64,000 nt of DNA. It comes from Rhodoplanes sp. (lineage in GTDB: Bacteria > Pseudomonadota > Alphaproteobacteria > Rhizobiales > Xanthobacteraceae). The stretch covers positions 62,001 to 126,000 of the forward strand of contig NZ_JACAAX010000007.1 of assembly GCF_013377085.1 (NCBI RefSeq). The letters are read 5' to 3'. This document shows positions 1 through 6,609 of this stretch, piece after piece. The notes beneath the pieces were generated by a model. The model saw only the letters and a list, made by a program, of their open reading frames with translations, was not told where the DNA came from and did no database searches. Within the stretch, counting starts at the first letter, position 1. Every line of letters starts with the position of its first letter. The position numbers were made by a program, and so were the translations under genes.

Positions 1-4
1 GCTC

Positions 5-166
5 ATGAGTCCCTGTGTGTGGGTGACGATGCGGTTCGCTGTATGCGCAGCGGAGGGGCGAGCCCCTATCCAATGGTGCCCGCGCACGTGTTGCCTTCCT
101 GCCCCTCTGCGACTGGTGGCGCGAGGTGTGGCAGCCATAGGCGCGCTGTGCGCGGGCACCTGTTGA
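5..166 (+). CDS. Possible small Cys-rich ORF of unclear reality
   Basis: An open frame of 53 codons can be read from an ATG at position 5, or 45 codons from the ATG at 29. It encodes a peptide with six cysteines and a hydrophobic C-terminal third. No strong Shine-Dalgarno site is visible, and two other frames are also open here, so the coding frame of positions 1-176 cannot be settled from the sequence. The segment lies in the prophage just before the HNH-terminase block, where short genes of unknown function are common. Confidence 0.2.
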   Translation: MSPCVWVTMRFAVCAAEGRAPIQWCPRTCCLPAPLRLVARGVAAIGALCAGTC

Positions 167-176
167 GGGCTGCACC

Positions 177-290
177 ATGTGGGACGAGGCAGCATGGCGC
201 GCAGGTGTGCGCAGGCGCGCATGGCAGGCGTTGGTGGCGGCAGCATGCGGCTACGCCTTTGGGCTGATCGCTTCGTATTTATTCGGGTGA
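177..290 (+). CDS. Predicted 37-residue membrane peptide
   Basis: A 37-codon frame starts at ATG 177 and stops 6 bases before the HNH start. The first half is basic and tryptophan-rich (three W, several R). The second half is an uninterrupted hydrophobic stretch rich in A, V, L, G and F, long enough to cross a membrane. I do not recognise it. The tight packing against the next gene and the basic-then-hydrophobic layout argue for a real small phage gene, but this is inference from composition and spacing only. Confidence 0.35.
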   Translation: MWDEAAWRAGVRRRAWQALVAAACGYAFGLIASYLFG

Positions 291-296
291 GACGCA

Positions 297-605
297 ATGG
301 CGCGTTTGGCCACGCTGGGCAGGCGACTCGCCACGCTCGACACGCGCAGCGCCCCGCCTATCCCCAAGGACACGGATCCCCACTACAGCACGCAGGCCCA
401 TAGGGCGTGGCGTGCAGGGGTCTACAGGCGGGCAGGCTACGCGTGCGAGGCATGTGGCGCTCGTGGCGTCAAGCTGTACGCCGACCATATCCACGAGCTG
501 CGCGACGGTGGCGCTGCGCTCGATCCTGCTAATGGGCAGTGCCTTTGTGCAGGTTGTCATATGGTCAAGACTACAACCGCCCGCGCCGAAAGGCAGGGGG
601 GATAG
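297..605 (+). CDS. Phage HNH endonuclease
   Basis: This 102-residue protein is an HNH-family nuclease. Two zinc-binding CxxC pairs are visible (C50/C53 and C84/C87), and between them lies the core DHIHE motif (D63, H64), N79 and H88, which form the beta-beta-alpha metal site. In HK97-like cos phages a small HNH protein encoded next to the terminase assists specific DNA cleavage during packaging. The position directly before the two terminase genes fits that role. The length is normal for this class. No partner protein is fused to it. Confidence 0.85.
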   Translation: MARLATLGRRLATLDTRSAPPIPKDTDPHYSTQAHRAWRAGVYRRAGYACEACGARGVKLYADHIHELRDGGAALDPANGQCLCAGCHMVKTTTARAERQGG

Positions 606-714
606 GGGTAAAAATCCTCGCGAGTTAAGACACTTGCGCACCGTATTCAAATCACACCTACGGAATCAAACCTAATCGTACGAAAATGCTGCACTGCAGC
701 AAAAGGGGTTAGCT
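606..714 (+). other. Non-coding spacer between HNH and small terminase genes; possible cos region
   Basis: These 109 bases hold no credible gene and are clearly more A/T-rich than the genes around them. They include short inverted elements such as GCTGC-act-GCAGC near 691. In cos-type phages the cohesive-end site usually lies beside the HNH/small terminase genes, so this is the best candidate in the window. No cut site can be identified by eye. Confidence 0.3.
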
Positions 715-1173
715 ATGGCACGCGGCGGCTACCGTCCGGGCGCAGGGCGGCCGGCTGGTCCGCGCCCTGCCAAGATCGTCACTGAGCTGGAGAAGGCGGC
801 CAAGGCTGCCGCCCTGGTCGCACGGGCCGAGCGCGCCGAGCGCGCCGCGGCGCCGCCGTCGCTGCCACAGTCGCCCCCGGCGCCGGGCGTCTCCATGCTC
901 ACCGGCGGCGACCCTTCCGCGGTCGCGGTGCCGCCCCCGGGCGGCTTCAAGACGGCGCTGGAGTTCGCCATGGCCGTGATCAACGACCCGGCGGCGGCGA
1001 TGAACGCCCGGACGGCGCTCGCGATTGCGGCGATGCCCTACCAGCACCCGAAGCTCGCCGAGAAGACGACAAAGAAGGATGAGGCGGCAGCCGCAGCGCG
1101 CAAGGCGGCCAGCGCCGGGCGCTATGCGCCGCCGGCCCCGCCGCGGCTGGCCGTCGACAACACGACTGCATGA
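715..1173 (+). CDS. Phage terminase small subunit (putative)
   Basis: A 152-residue protein that probably binds the packaging site and loads the large terminase on DNA. The assignment rests mainly on position: it lies between the HNH gene and the large terminase and overlaps the latter by 4 bases (ATGA at 1170). The N-terminus is basic with an RPGAGRP-type stretch typical of small-terminase N-termini. A long Ala/Glu/Lys/Arg helical region follows, then a Pro/Ala-rich segment and a second helical part (about 80-130). No motif proves the function, and sequence conservation in this family is low. Confidence 0.6.
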   Translation: MARGGYRPGAGRPAGPRPAKIVTELEKAAKAAALVARAERAERAAAPPSLPQSPPAPGVSMLTGGDPSAVAVPPPGGFKTALEFAMAVINDPAAAMNARTALAIAAMPYQHPKLAEKTTKKDEAAAAARKAASAGRYAPPAPPRLAVDNTTA

Positions 1174-2882
1174 GCGCCGCGCCGACGTGGACGACGGCTC
1201 TCCCGGATTGGGAGCGCCGCATCCTCAAGCGGCAGTCGCTCATGCCCTGCGGCCCGCTGTTCCCGGAGGAGGCGGCTGCCGCCCGTGCGGTGTTCGACTC
1301 GCTGCGCATCGTGGATGCGCCGGGCTCGCCCACGATCGGCGAAGCATGCCGCCCGTGGGTGGGGGAGTTCGCATCGGCGATCTTCGGCGCCTACAACGCC
1401 GAGACGGGCCGCCGGCTGATCCGCGAATTCTTTTTGCTGGTCTCGAAAAAGAACAGCAAGAGCACGATCGCCGCCGGGATCATGATGACGGCCTTGATTC
1501 GGAATTGGCGCAAGAGCGCCGAGTTCCTGATCCTCGCGCCGACGATCGAGGTGGCAGACAACAGCTTCAAGCCGGCGCGCGACATGGTCGCCGCCGACGA
1601 TGAGCTGCGCGAGATCCTTTTCGTCCAAGAGCACCTGCGCACGATCACGCACAGAACGACGGGCGCAAGCCTCAAGGTGGTGGCCGCGGACAATGACGCG
1701 GTGTCCGGCAAGAAAGCCGTGGGCGTGCTGATCGACGAAAAATGGTTGTTCGGCAAGCGCGTGAACGCCGAGAACATGCTGCGCGAGGCGACGGGCGGGC
1801 TCGCGTCCCGGCCCGAGGGCTTCGTCATCAGTCTGTCGACCATGTCCGACGACGCGCCGGCCGGTGTGTTTCTGCAGGATCTCAAGGACTATCGCGATAT
1901 CCGTGACGGGAAGCACGTCGACAATCGGCGGCTCGGCCTGATCTTCGAATTCCCCGACAAGCTGATTAAGTCGGGCGCATATCTGGATCCGGAAAATTTC
2001 TACGTCACGAACCCCAATCTCGGGGCGAGCGTGGATGTGGAGTTCCTGCTCGACGAGCTGGGCAAGGCGAAGCGGGCCGGCGCAAAATCGCTGTGTGGTT
2101 TCGCCGCCAAGCACCTGAACGTCGAAATCGGCCTGAACCTGCGATCGGACAGTTGGGCCGGCGCCGAGTTTTGGATGGCCGCGGCCGAGCCGCAATTGAC
2201 GCTCGAGTCCCTGCTCGATCGGTCCGAGGTGGTTGTCGTCGGGATCGACGGCGGCGGCCTGGACGATCTGCTCGGCCTCACGGTGTTAGGGCGGTGCAAG
2301 ACAACCCGGCATTGGCTGTCGTGGTCGCGGGCATGGGCGCACAAAATCGTGCTCGATCGCCGGCAGGACATCGCCAGCAAGCTCCTCGATTTCCAAAAAG
2401 ACGGGCACCTGCAGATCGTCGACTCGCCGGGCGAGGACGTGGCCGCGGTCGCGGACATCGTCACGCAGATCGAGGAGCGTGGGCTGCTCGCCAAGGACCA
2501 AGCCATCGCGGTCGACTCGGTCGGCATCGGCGACATTGTCGACGAGCTGACGAGCGCGGCCCGCGGCTTCGCCCTGGAGCGCATCGTCGGGATCTCGCAG
2601 GGCTGGAAACTGTCCGGCGCGATCAAGACGTGTGAACGCCGCGTGGCGGGGTTGGAGTTGGAGCACGACGGATCGCCGATGATGGCGTGGTGCGTGGGAA
2701 ACGCGAAAGCGGAACTGCGCGGCAACGCGACGGCGATCACGAAGCAGCTATCAGGCTCGGCCAAGATCGACCCGCTCATGTCGCTGTTCAACGCCGTCAG
2801 TTTGATGGCGACCAATCCCGAGTCGGTGGCTGGTGCGTCCGTCTACACGGGCGAGCGCGGGCTGCTCGTCTTTTCCCTCTGA
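1170..2882 (+). CDS. Phage terminase large subunit
   Basis: This 570-residue protein is the packaging motor ATPase and nuclease. The Walker A-like motif SKKNSKST is at residues 92-99, and a Walker B-type segment ending in D189-E190 (VLIDEK) follows. The C-terminal RNase H-like nuclease shows its expected acidic residues in VGIDGGG (D360) and AVDSVGIGD (D449). The length and layout fit the HK97-type large terminase (Terminase_1 family). Translation is probably coupled to the small subunit through a 4-base overlap. The portal gene starts 17 bases downstream. Confidence 0.93.
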   Translation: MSAAPTWTTALPDWERRILKRQSLMPCGPLFPEEAAAARAVFDSLRIVDAPGSPTIGEACRPWVGEFASAIFGAYNAETGRRLIREFFLLVSKKNSKSTIAAGIMMTALIRNWRKSAEFLILAPTIEVADNSFKPARDMVAADDELREILFVQEHLRTITHRTTGASLKVVAADNDAVSGKKAVGVLIDEKWLFGKRVNAENMLREATGGLASRPEGFVISLSTMSDDAPAGVFLQDLKDYRDIRDGKHVDNRRLGLIFEFPDKLIKSGAYLDPENFYVTNPNLGASVDVEFLLDELGKAKRAGAKSLCGFAAKHLNVEIGLNLRSDSWAGAEFWMAAAEPQLTLESLLDRSEVVVVGIDGGGLDDLLGLTVLGRCKTTRHWLSWSRAWAHKIVLDRRQDIASKLLDFQKDGHLQIVDSPGEDVAAVADIVTQIEERGLLAKDQAIAVDSVGIGDIVDELTSAARGFALERIVGISQGWKLSGAIKTCERRVAGLELEHDGSPMMAWCVGNAKAELRGNATAITKQLSGSAKIDPLMSLFNAVSLMATNPESVAGASVYTGERGLLVFSL

Positions 2883-2899
2883 CATAGCGAGGCGCGGCC

Positions 2900-4867
2900 A
2901 TGGGCTGGATTGCTCGCCTGCTCGGCCGCGACCCCGAGCCAATCAAGCGCGACGCGACGGACTCGGACCCGTCCATGTGGATGGATTCGCTCTACAGCGT
3001 GCGTTCGGTTTCCGGCATCAATGTGAATCAGGGGACCGCCCTGAACGCCGCGGCCGTGATGGCGGCCGTGACGATGCTGGCCGAGGACGTCGCCAAACTG
3101 CCGTGGTCGCTGCGTAAGAAAAACGACGACGGCTCATCCGACGAGGAGACGTCGCACCCGCTCGCCGATCTGCTGCATGAGCCGAACGACTGGCAGAACG
3201 GACTCGAATTCCGCGAGCAGATGCAGATCGGGCTCGTGCTTCGCGGCAACGCGTACGCCGTCATTCTCTACGACGGCCGTGGGCGCCCGACCATGCTCGT
3301 GCCGGTGAATCCGGATTGGGTGTCGCTGTGGCAGGCGCCCGGCGGCGATCTGTTCTACCGCGTCACCCCGCAGGGCCTTCATATGATGGCAGTGCTGCAG
3401 GGGCAGCCGTTTTTGATCCCTGCATCTGACATGCTGCACCTCCGCGGCTTCTCCAGCAACGGGCTGGTGGGCGCGTCCCGCATCGCGCTCGCACGCGAGT
3501 CGATCGGCCTCGCGCTGGCGCAGGAACAGCAGGCGGCCCGGTTCATCGCCAACGCCGCGCGGCCGTCCGGCATGCTCACGACGGATCAGAAGCTTACGCC
3601 GGAAGCGGCGCAGCGGCTTGCCGCCGATTTCAAGGCGGCATCGGTCGGCCTCCAGAACACCGGAAAGGTGATCGTGGGCGAGCAGGGGCTCAAGTACGCC
3701 CCGCTGTCGCCGGCCGCTTCGGATCTGGAGTTCCTCGCTTCGCGCAAATTCCAGATTGAAGAGATCGCGCGAATTTTCAGAATCCCGCTGCACATGCTCG
3801 CCAACCTTGAACGGTCGACGAACAACAACATCATGCAGCAGAGTCAGGAATATGTGAACTACACCCTCACCGGGTATACAAACAGGTGGTGCGCCAAGCT
3901 GTCGAGTCACTTCGGGCTGCGCAAGGCCGGGTTGTTCGTAGAATTCGATTTCAACGAACTGACCAAGGCCGATCTGACGACGCGAATCAACAACTGGCGC
4001 ACGCAGATCATGAGCATGATGGCGACGCCGGACGAAGCGCGCATCGATCTCGGATTCAAGCCGAAGGGTAAGCAAGCCGACACGCTGCAGTTCCCGCAGA
4101 ACATGGCGGCGGCCGGTAGCCAATCGACCGGCACCAAGCCGGACAACCTGCGCCCCACGCCCGGCGGCCCTGAGAAGCCCGAGCCCGCCGAGAAGGCTTA
4201 CAACCCCGATCAGCCTCGTGACGAGATCGGGCGATGGGGCAGCGGAAGCGTCCACGATACGGGCGTCCAGGCGCACGGCCCCAAAACCGCGAAAAAGGTA
4301 CAGCGGCAGTGGCAGAAGGACTCGCCCTATACCGACGCGGAAAAGATCCACGCGAGGGCGGTCCATGATCAGGTGACGCTCGCCGAGGCAGCGGCTGAAA
4401 TCGGCAAGGAGAACGGCGTCGAATTCAAAAACCCCGGCCCGAAAAAGTTGGAGGATCTGGAAAACAAGATCACGGTCCGCGGCAAGAAAGCCACGGGGAT
4501 CACGGACGGGGTACGCGGCGGGTACAATGTCACGACGCCGGAACAGGCCGACTCGATAGTCGCGGGCCTCGGGAAGCGGTTCCCCACGATCGATGAGGGC
4601 TGGGCCACTACCGACGCCGGCTATTTCGACCGCAAGGCGCTCGTGAAATTCCCGGATGGCATCGTGGGAGAGGTTCAGTTCTGGCACCCCGCCATGGAAG
4701 ACGCGAAAAAGCACGGCGGGGGCCATCGTCTCTATAAGATCGCACGCGACCTCAAGGATGGCGATCCGGAGAAGGCCCGACTCGAATCCGAGATGCGGGA
4801 CATCTACGGCAAGGTGACGTCCAACCTTCCGTCATCGTGGGATGCGGCGCTCAAGCATCACCGCTAG
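2900..4867 (+). CDS. Portal protein fused to a C-terminal RelA/SpoT-like nucleotidyltransferase domain
   Basis: Residues 1 to about 400 are an HK97-family portal protein, the dodecameric DNA gate of the capsid; IARIFRIP and the ERSTNNN segment are typical of the family. Residues about 401-500 form a Pro/Gly/Lys-rich linker that contains YNPDQPRDEIGRW (434-446), a type of linker I associate with C-terminal extensions on phage virion proteins. Residues 511-640 match the RelA/SpoT synthetase fold in order: KKLEDLE near 515, ITDGVRG with D536, GY at 574-575, GEVQ with E591, MEDAKKHG at 599-606 and GHRLYK with H609, Y612 and K613. The catalytic Asp and Glu are both kept. A normal portal is about 400-450 residues, so the extra 200 are a true addition. 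The gene ends tail to tail on a reverse-strand gene, sharing CTAG. The portal call is firm; the synthetase call rests on motif order only. Confidence 0.85.
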   Translation: MGWIARLLGRDPEPIKRDATDSDPSMWMDSLYSVRSVSGINVNQGTALNAAAVMAAVTMLAEDVAKLPWSLRKKNDDGSSDEETSHPLADLLHEPNDWQNGLEFREQMQIGLVLRGNAYAVILYDGRGRPTMLVPVNPDWVSLWQAPGGDLFYRVTPQGLHMMAVLQGQPFLIPASDMLHLRGFSSNGLVGASRIALARESIGLALAQEQQAARFIANAARPSGMLTTDQKLTPEAAQRLAADFKAASVGLQNTGKVIVGEQGLKYAPLSPAASDLEFLASRKFQIEEIARIFRIPLHMLANLERSTNNNIMQQSQEYVNYTLTGYTNRWCAKLSSHFGLRKAGLFVEFDFNELTKADLTTRINNWRTQIMSMMATPDEARIDLGFKPKGKQADTLQFPQNMAAAGSQSTGTKPDNLRPTPGGPEKPEPAEKAYNPDQPRDEIGRWGSGSVHDTGVQAHGPKTAKKVQRQWQKDSPYTDAEKIHARAVHDQVTLAEAAAEIGKENGVEFKNPGPKKLEDLENKITVRGKKATGITDGVRGGYNVTTPEQADSIVAGLGKRFPTIDEGWATTDAGYFDRKALVKFPDGIVGEVQFWHPAMEDAKKHGGGHRLYKIARDLKDGDPEKARLESEMRDIYGKVTSNLPSSWDAALKHHR

Positions 4868-5070
4868 TCGGCGAACGCTTCGGCCGGCAGCGGCGGCAGG
4901 TCCGGATACATCTCCTCGAAATCGGACTTGCTCAGGAGCCGAGCGTTGGCGAATGCCTCGGTGTGGTCCATTCGGGTCCACTTCTCGAAAGCGATCGTCC
5001 AGGCTTCGGTCTCCCCCAGCAAGACGGGGGAGTCGTCGTTGTCGTCGGCATATTTGTACGGCTTGGCCAT
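4864..5070 (-). CDS. Small acidic protein, candidate immunity/antitoxin for the portal-borne domain
   Basis: A 68-residue acidic protein rich in D and E, with the C-terminal segment DFEEMYPDLPPLP. I do not recognise the family. The start is set by AGGAG nine bases before the ATG whose complement is 5068-5070; a longer frame to 5109 lacks such a site. It is encoded against the late operon and overlaps the end of the portal fusion gene by 4 bases. A TTGACT/CATAAG promoter lies 31-58 bases upstream. A small acidic protein next to a toxin-like domain, on a separate promoter that can work in the lysogen, suggests an antitoxin. That is inference from context. Confidence 0.65.
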   Translation of the reverse strand: MAKPYKYADDNDDSPVLLGETEAWTIAFEKWTRMDHTEAFANARLLSKSDFEEMYPDLPPLPAEAFAD

Positions 5071-5100
5071 CTCGAAAGTCTCCTGTTTCCCTCGTGCGAC

Positions 5101-5128
5101 CTTATGCACGAGGGGCGGTACTAGTCAA
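5101..5128 (-). promoter_or_regulatory. Putative promoter of the 68-residue reverse-strand gene
   Basis: On the minus strand a -35 box TTGACT (complement of 5123-5128) and a -10 box CATAAG (complement of 5101-5106) are separated by 16 bases. They lie just upstream of the gene that starts at 5070. The -35 box is part of the inverted TAGTCAAC/GTTGATTA pair. Confidence 0.5.
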
Positions 5129-5143
5129 CGAAAATGTTGATTA
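5122..5143. repeat. Inverted repeat TAGTCAAC-N6-GTTGATTA, possible operator
   Basis: Two arms, 5122-5129 and 5136-5143, match as an inverted repeat with one mismatch. They sit between the two reverse-strand genes. The same TGTTGAC(T/A)AT half-site recurs upstream of the prohead protease, twice before the endolysin and once near the prophage right end, always in spacers. A phage repressor or activator site is a reasonable reading. Confidence 0.45.
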
Positions 5144-5446
5144 TCAGCGGACATGCGCCGGCCCATATGGACCCATCCACCCGAGGCCGTTCTTGTCGTC
5201 GAGCACGTTCCCCCGGGCGTGCTTGGCCGGGCCTTTCCAGCCGGCAGCCTTGAGCACGGCGCCGTTGGTGGTGTCCACGAAACAGTAGACCGAACCGCCG
5301 TGCACGACGCGCACGTACCGCTTGCCGCGGTCGAGCCGCCAAGGCTCGCGGTCATTGGTCGGATAGTTTTTGTCCATGTAGTCCGCGTGGATCTTCTGGA
5401 CACCGGCGAAGAACGAGGCGAGGGCGGTTTCGAAATCGGCGGACAT
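5144..5446 (-). CDS. Conserved-type phage protein of unknown function (reverse-strand moron)
   Basis: A 100-residue protein starting at MSADF, chosen because AGGAG lies eight bases upstream; the longer frame to 5476 has no such site. The C-terminal half has the pattern VYCFVDTTNG, then LKAAGWKGPAKHARGN, then GPYGPAHVR. I associate this with small soluble proteins found in many unrelated phages, with no known function. Its stop is 73 bases upstream of the 68-residue gene start, and both read against the late operon, with separate promoters. It may be a lysogenic conversion gene or a second part of an immunity module. The first view is favoured because the pattern is widespread. Confidence 0.75.
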   Translation of the reverse strand: MSADFETALASFFAGVQKIHADYMDKNYPTNDREPWRLDRGKRYVRVVHGGSVYCFVDTTNGAVLKAAGWKGPAKHARGNVLDDKNGLGWMGPYGPAHVR

Positions 5447-5480
5447 GGCGGGGTCTCCTCTGTCTCTGAACCACAAGCGG

Positions 5481-5508
5481 ACCCTACCACCGCAGTGCGG
5501 ATAGTCAA
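5481..5508 (-). promoter_or_regulatory. Putative promoter of the 100-residue reverse-strand gene
   Basis: On the minus strand TTGACT (complement of 5503-5508) and TAGGGT (complement of 5481-5486) are separated by 16 bases. Transcription would start about 30 bases before the start codon at 5446. The region is A/T-rich compared with its surroundings, and the -35 box lies inside the recurring TGTTGACTAT motif. Confidence 0.5.
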
Positions 5509-5549
5509 CATCAAAACGGACAATCTAAAAAGAATCTTGGAGCCCTAAA

Positions 5550-6524
5550 ATGCCGATGCTTTCGCAGGCCGAATTTCACGCTGGCGTGGCCGCTGGCCAT
5601 TCCGCTCGGATCAAGGGCGCCACCGTGACCCGGTTTGCGCCGCAGGCGGCGGACCTCACCGAGCAGGTGGGCCGGACGATCCGATTCGTGTTCAGCGACG
5701 ACTCGGTCGATCGCATGGGCGACACGCTGTCCGCCAAGGGCTGGCAGCTCGACGACTACCGGCAGAACAACATCGCCCTGTGGGCGCACGACGCTTCGCA
5801 GCCGCCTGTCGGCAAGGGCCTGAACGTGGGCGTGGCGGGCAATCGTCTGATGGGCGATATCGAATTCGCCGAGGCGGATCTGTCGCCTTTCGCGGACATG
5901 ATTTTCCGCATGTACAAGGGCGGCTTCCTGAACGCCGTCAGCGTCGGTTTCCAGCCGATCGAATGGCGGCTCGCCAAGGACAAGAGCCGGCCGCATGGCG
6001 TCGATTTCCAGAAGCAGGCGCTCATGGAAATCTCGTGCGTGCCCGTGCCGGCGCTGCCGTCCGCGCTCGTCCAGGCTCGCGCCGCCGGGATCGATACGGC
6101 ACCACTCATCGGGTGGACCGAGTCGGTGCTCGACTCGGGCGACTGTCTGCTCGTGCCGCGCGCCGAGATCGAGGCGCTGCGCAAGATGGCCGGCGCCCCT
6201 GTGACTCGGGCGGGTAGGAAAATCTCGGCGGCCACTGCCAAGACGCTCGGCGCCGCGCACGAATGCATGACGGCGGCGTGCGGGCATATCAAGAGCCTCA
6301 CGGACGCGCCGGACGACGAGCCCGACGCGGATCCCGACGACAAGGCGGCCGAGCCCGACGCGGACGACACGGAGGCCGCGACGGTGGCCAAGGCTGCCGC
6401 CGACGCGCTCGCCGCGCAGGCCGAAGCCGACGCGCTCGCCGCGCAGGTGGCGCAGGCCGAGGCCGATGCTGCGGCCCTGCGAGCCCGCAAGGCGCGGGCG
6501 ATGCGGCGCCGTCTCTCACTCTGA
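5550..6524 (+). CDS. HK97-family prohead protease
   Basis: This 324-residue serine protease (peptidase family U35) cleaves the delta domain of the capsid protein and other internal proteins during procapsid maturation. The catalytic His lies in LWAHD (H80) and the Ser in NAVSVGF (S131); the PVPALPSA segment near 170 closes the catalytic domain. The C-terminal 120 residues are an Asp/Ala/Glu-rich helical tail, possibly a scaffold-like region. The gene restarts the forward late operon after the reverse-strand insert. It is the obvious candidate to cut the linker of the portal fusion. Confidence 0.92.
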   Translation: MPMLSQAEFHAGVAAGHSARIKGATVTRFAPQAADLTEQVGRTIRFVFSDDSVDRMGDTLSAKGWQLDDYRQNNIALWAHDASQPPVGKGLNVGVAGNRLMGDIEFAEADLSPFADMIFRMYKGGFLNAVSVGFQPIEWRLAKDKSRPHGVDFQKQALMEISCVPVPALPSALVQARAAGIDTAPLIGWTESVLDSGDCLLVPRAEIEALRKMAGAPVTRAGRKISAATAKTLGAAHECMTAACGHIKSLTDAPDDEPDADPDDKAAEPDADDTEAATVAKAAADALAAQAEADALAAQVAQAEADAAALRARKARAMRRRLSL

Positions 6525-6551
6525 TCCAACCCAATCCCCTCCGCCAATGGC

Positions 6552-6583
6552 GAGAGGCCGTCCGGTCGCGCAAGCGGCCTCTC
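6552..6583 (+). terminator. Hairpin between protease and capsid genes
   Basis: GAGAGGCCG (6552-6560) pairs perfectly with CGGCCTCTC (6575-6583) around a 14-base loop. There is no U-tract. It stands 27 bases before the capsid start, so it more likely protects or shapes the capsid mRNA than stops transcription. Confidence 0.5.
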
Positions 6584-6609
6584 TACGCATGCCGAGAAAG
6601 GGCAGACAA

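Noticed and set aside
1122-2195. 357-codon reverse frame over the large terminase
   Set aside because: Shadow of the terminase; no RBS and no motifs.
6466-6609. Upstream extension of the major capsid gene
   Set aside because: It would overlap the protease gene and lacks an RBS; the ATG at 6610 has one.
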